DNA of 64,000 nt from CAYQUO01 sp964420835. GTDB taxonomy: Bacteria > Chloroflexota > Anaerolineae > Anaerolineales > Anaerolineaceae. The notes beneath the pieces are model-generated. The model did no database searches and was not told the DNA's origin. It saw nothing but the letters and a program-made list of their open reading frames with translations. Of the stretch, positions 61,018-64,000 are shown in pieces (the first letter of the stretch is position 1; the number at the start of each line of letters is the position of its first letter). The DNA lies in NCBI GenBank assembly GCA_964420835.1, contig CAYQUO010000002.1:1-64000 (forward strand). Direction: 5' to 3'. A program made the translations under genes and the position numbers.

Positions 61018-63045
61018 TTAATCGCAGAGGATTTCCAGGAGGAGGCGGTCTCCGTCTGTATCAGCCAGTGCACGCTCAGGGAGCGTTTGTTTTTTTGCCA
61101 GGTTCTCACAGAAGCGGAAACGCACGAAAGGCTGCTCCTTGATAATGGGCACCAGGCTGCGGGCTTTTTCCTCCTGGTTGGTGCGGGCATAGGATTCCAG
61201 GATCGGAAGCCACTCGCCCCAATCATATGGGTGCAGGCCCCGGGAACGGGCTTCGTCCCCCAGGCGGGTTGCTTCCTGCCAGTTCCCCTGTTGCCGGGCC
61301 AGGTCAGCCTTCTCAAAGTAATAACACCAGGTGTGTTCCGGTTCCAGTCCGAAGACGGCAGGCGGAGGCACCGGCTGCACAGCCGTGGGGTTAATGCGCT
61401 CGATGTGGGAATATGGTGCTGCCAGGAGGACACGGTCAAGCTCGAACTGGGAAAGTTCAACCTGGCTGCCATCAACTGCCCGCAGGCAGGACTGCCGGGT
61501 GGCCATGGTCAACAGCAGAGTCCGGGAATAATCGCGTTCCACATTAATGGTGCGCATGGTTCGGGCAGAGACGTCTCCCATGATCAAGTCCTGCAAGGTG
61601 CCTGTATTTAACACCTCGCTGGTTAAGCCAAGCTCGCCGGGGTATGGGTAATAGATCAGGTTGGCCGGTCCCCAGATTTCATAGTCCTCTTCCAGCGCGG
61701 ATGGCATGCTGACCAACAGAACGGTGCCGCGCTCGATCTGCGGGGCGCGCCAGGCCAGTTGCCACCAGAAGGAACGGGCTGTTTTCCAGTGCAGGGCAAA
61801 GCCCATGGCGCTGTTGTAATGGGTCATCACCGCCACGACCACCAGCAAAGCCAAGGCTGAGGTCCGCCAGCGTCCCTTGAAGAACCTGAAAAGACCCCCC
61901 CCAATCAGGAAGGCAGCTCCGAAGGAACCCGGCAAGCTGAAACGATCATAACTGAGGATGTAACTGACCTCCCGGTTGGCGAAGACGATGGGCAGGCCGG
62001 CGAAAAGGGCGGAAACCGCCCCCAGGAGCATGGCCGGCACCTCCCAGGCTTCTTCCTCGTCAGGCGTTTCCGATGCCTCTGCGGGCCGGTTGGTAAGTTT
62101 GTGGAGTCTCCACCAGCCCAACAGAAATACAACACCGGCAACCAACCCAAGCCCCAGCGACAGCCAGAAATCACGAAGCCGGGCGGCAGAAATGTACTGG
62201 TATGGTGGAACAGCCCAGGCTAGAACGACGACATCAAAAAAATCCCTGATCAAGTCGGCAGCCATGTCCAGGAGGCGGTAGACGGGGGAAGCCGCCAGGC
62301 TCGCCAGCATCCCTTGCAGGTCAGTGGCGGGGCGTTCACCAACGAATATGAACGCTCTCCAGTAAAGGAAGGCAGCCACGGCAACCAAGTATGGAATTGA
62401 CGCGAGTAGGGTTCGGCGCAGGCGGGAGACAGGTATATCCACCCTGCTCCGGTTGACCACATAGGCGATAACCGCCAACCGGGCTCCTTCCAACCCAATA
62501 TAGTATTCCATCATGAGCATTGACCATAAGCCCAACAGTACAGAGAGCAGTGTGAAACCGATGCGGGCAAACAGCCCCTGGGCTTGCAGGGCCCGAACCG
62601 TGAGGGCAATGGAAAAGACAGAGAGCGCCATGTTCAACAGGTGGGGCTGGAATTGAATGCCGTTCGGCAATTGCAGAAAACCGGGGTACAGGAGGAAGAG
62701 CGTTGAAATGGCGAAGCCGGCCATGGGAGAGGCAGGCCAGAGTTGGCGGAACAGCCAGAAGAAACCAAAAGCTCCCAACAGACGCAGGGAATAAGCAGCC
62801 AGGCAATACGGAAGGGCGTAATCGCCAAATGCGGAATAAATCCCGGCAAACAGGTATCCGATCAGCGGCCGGTCGATTGAATAAATATCGATGAACTTGG
62901 CTGCGCCCAACGTGTGACCGGCATAGATGAGGTTCCAGTCATCCCGATAATAACCAAACTGGTTCACCAGTGGAAGGAATGCCAATCCGGAGAGAGCCAA
63001 AAGGAGAGCCAGCGGGATGAGATTTTGCCGCGATGTTTTATTCAT
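61018..63045 (-). CDS. Large polytopic membrane protein (glycosyltransferase-like), hypothetical
   Basis: The product is 675 aa with about eleven membrane helices in the first ~440 residues. The first outside loop holds YYRDDWNLIYAG near residue 34, an Asp-pair loop reminiscent of GT-C enzymes. The C-terminal ~240 residues are soluble, with a helical repeat-like segment (ADLARQQGNWQEATRLGDEARS). GT-C enzymes transfer sugars from polyprenyl-phosphate donors outside the membrane; that function here is a guess. ATG at 63045 (MNKTSRQN) gives a proper N-terminus, with 27 unlikely residues before it. Confidence 0.7.
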   Translation of the reverse strand: MNKTSRQNLIPLALLLALSGLAFLPLVNQFGYYRDDWNLIYAGHTLGAAKFIDIYSIDRPLIGYLFAGIYSAFGDYALPYCLAAYSLRLLGAFGFFWLFRQLWPASPMAGFAISTLFLLYPGFLQLPNGIQFQPHLLNMALSVFSIALTVRALQAQGLFARIGFTLLSVLLGLWSMLMMEYYIGLEGARLAVIAYVVNRSRVDIPVSRLRRTLLASIPYLVAVAAFLYWRAFIFVGERPATDLQGMLASLAASPVYRLLDMAADLIRDFFDVVVLAWAVPPYQYISAARLRDFWLSLGLGLVAGVVFLLGWWRLHKLTNRPAEASETPDEEEAWEVPAMLLGAVSALFAGLPIVFANREVSYILSYDRFSLPGSFGAAFLIGGGLFRFFKGRWRTSALALLVVVAVMTHYNSAMGFALHWKTARSFWWQLAWRAPQIERGTVLLVSMPSALEEDYEIWGPANLIYYPYPGELGLTSEVLNTGTLQDLIMGDVSARTMRTINVERDYSRTLLLTMATRQSCLRAVDGSQVELSQFELDRVLLAAPYSHIERINPTAVQPVPPPAVFGLEPEHTWCYYFEKADLARQQGNWQEATRLGDEARSRGLHPYDWGEWLPILESYARTNQEEKARSLVPIIKEQPFVRFRFCENLAKKQTLPERALADTDGDRLLLEILCD

Positions 63046-63067
63046 TACTTTGAAATAACAGGCTGGC

Positions 63068-63343
63068 TTAGTGCTTGCTGAAGGCTTTCCGCTGTTCGGC
63101 CAGGCGCCAACGCTGCACCTGCGCATTCAGGCTGGTCGCTGCGCTCATGCGCATGGTGTGTTCGGCTTCGGTTTCCTCCCTGGGTGCGGTTGTCAATTTC
63201 TTGCGCATCTCCTCCGCCAGTTCGGTGGTCATGCCGTCCTCGTGAAGGCGCTTCAACCATTTCATGCGCACGGTATCCTTAATGGGCATTTTTTCAACAA
63301 GCTTGATGATCTGTTTTTCCTCAGGCGTGTTCGCTCGAGCCAT
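63068..63343 (-). CDS. Small charged protein, hypothetical
   Basis: The product is 91 aa, rich in Lys, Glu and Arg, probably all helical. It begins MARANTPEEKQIIKLVEKM, with a second helix RMKWLKRLHEDGMTTELAEEM. GGAGG lies 6 bases before the ATG at 63343. It precedes the polytopic membrane gene by 22 bases and is probably co-transcribed with it. No family is recognised. Confidence 0.65.
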   Translation of the reverse strand: MARANTPEEKQIIKLVEKMPIKDTVRMKWLKRLHEDGMTTELAEEMRKKLTTAPREETEAEHTMRMSAATSLNAQVQRWRLAEQRKAFSKH

Positions 63344-63649
63344 GATCAACCTCCGTTATCGAGATGATTATACCTGCTATTCCCAACACTTCATGTGTTG
63401 GTTGCATAGGGTATGGTGTGGTCCTGGATGCCTTCCCATGGGGTCTATTTATTGGAACACCCCCATCTTTCTCAATGATTGGTTGTATTTATTGAAGGGA
63501 AGAGCAATCAATACCCGTAAATGGGGCAATCATCGGAAAGTTACGTAGCCAGAAAGTTCCTTTCGGGTTATTATTAGCGGGTTGTTAAAAATGGAGGTTG
63601 GGCAATGGTCATACCTGGCCTTATTCTTTATATATAAGGATGGAATAAA
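63344..63649. other. Intergenic region between divergent genes
   Basis: No supported gene or repeat. A TATATATAAG run just before the MFS gene (63630-63639) may contain its -10. Confidence 0.4.
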
Positions 63650-64000
63650 ATGACAGTATCAGCTGAACAAGCAAAACCACTGGTTAAACATCTTGTCACC
63701 CGCGGCGAGCGCTGGTCGTGGTACATGTATGACTTTGGCAATTCAGCCTATGCCGCGGTTGTCACCCTGGCGATCTATTCGGCTTATTTCAAGGGCACGG
63801 TCGTTGGTGGCGCGGAAGGAACCCGCCTGTGGGGGATCTCGGTCGGCATCGCCATGCTGGTAGTGGCGATCCTCTCGCCGATCCTGGGTGCTCTGGCAGA
63901 TCACACGGCTTCCAAGAAACGCTTCCTCTTCGCCTTTACTTTGTTGTCCGTACTATTTACCGCGTTGCTTTTCTTTGTCCAGAAGGGCGATGTGGTCATG
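63650..64000 (+). CDS. MFS transporter, UMF1/Atg22-like (3' end outside the window)
   Basis: The first 117 residues are present. ERWSWYMYDFGNSAYAAVVTLAIYSAYF is the start expected of UMF1 (Atg22-like) MFS proteins, followed by helices 2 and 3 and the conserved loop ILSPILGALADHTASKKRFLF. The ATG has AAGGA 8 nt upstream. It probably exports amino acids or other small molecules, as far as the family is known. The rest lies beyond the right edge. Confidence 0.88.
   Translation, partial: MTVSAEQAKPLVKHLVTRGERWSWYMYDFGNSAYAAVVTLAIYSAYFKGTVVGGAEGTRLWGISVGIAMLVVAILSPILGALADHTASKKRFLFAFTLLSVLFTALLFFVQKGDVVM

Overview
The window looks like a chromosomal segment of a member of the Chloroflexota, most likely class Anaerolineae. 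This is an inference from gene content: a DUF6754-type/ASKHA membrane-protein operon, many lipoproteins with Thr/Pro-rich linkers, a sortase with an LPxTG substrate, and several genes whose -10 box lies only 6-9 bases before the start codon. The only phylogenetic marker is the first ~60 bases of a 16S rRNA gene on the minus strand, too short for placement. No complete insertion sequence, phage or CRISPR array is visible. Two tRNA loci carry duplicated tRNA 3' ends, the usual scar of integration.

Layout. 1-811: 5' end of 16S rRNA and a long leader with three tandem sigma-70-type promoters. 812-4482: envelope genes (VanW-type, Trm112-type, LytR-CpsA-Psr). 4585-5883: DUF438/hemerythrin/PAS protein behind a Crp/Fnr-type box. 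5917-11417: methyltransferase, fatty acyl-AMP ligase, acyl carrier protein and glycosyltransferase, divergent from a UDP-sugar dehydrogenase. 11451-18978: DUF429 protein, then delta-1-pyrroline-5-carboxylate dehydrogenase, a two-subunit CoA-transferase, a 2-hydroxyacid dehydrogenase, a HAD protein and an EamA exporter. 19071-21070: rarA and a histidine phosphatase. 21141-26680: three beta-propeller-like exported proteins, the last one lying between two copies of the tRNA-Lys 3' end. 26754-33455: a receiver/roadblock-like/dead Y1-transposase fusion, DNA polymerase I and a TPR protein. 33456-34060: tRNA-Gly, tRNA-Cys and repeated tRNA-Cys 3' ends. 34061-36338: MBL hydrolase, sortase, small membrane protein.

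36544-44992 is the most unusual block: eight same-strand genes, mostly membrane proteins, with a MutL/GlmL-like ASKHA ATPase, a zinc-ribbon protein with many short Trp-Leu motifs, a barrel-sandwich protein and a terminal LPTTG protein. It resembles the parts list of an envelope machine, but its function is unknown. 45229-54605: NsrR-like Rrf2 regulator, a glycine-tract membrane protein, guaA-xpt, an NBR1-Ig lipoprotein, rlmB, cysS and a PIN-TRAM protein. 54755-55807: a 5'-truncated beta-helix gene. 56057-58079: YdcZ-type transporter and a crp/fnr-DUF1858-cupin operon. 58235-64000: Met/Gly-rich protein, CBS-ACT protein, alr, a polytopic membrane protein and a partial MFS gene.

How parts connect. 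An identical 16-bp palindrome, TTTGCGCTGGCGCAAA, lies at the same distance (21 bp) from the -10 of both the hemerythrin gene near 5.8 kb and the DUF1858-cupin pair near 57.3 kb. It is centred 41.5 bp before the predicted start sites, as for class II Fnr activation. The encoded Crp/Fnr protein at 57294-58079 is the obvious candidate regulator. Together with the NsrR-spaced Rrf2 protein this suggests a redox or nitric-oxide response.
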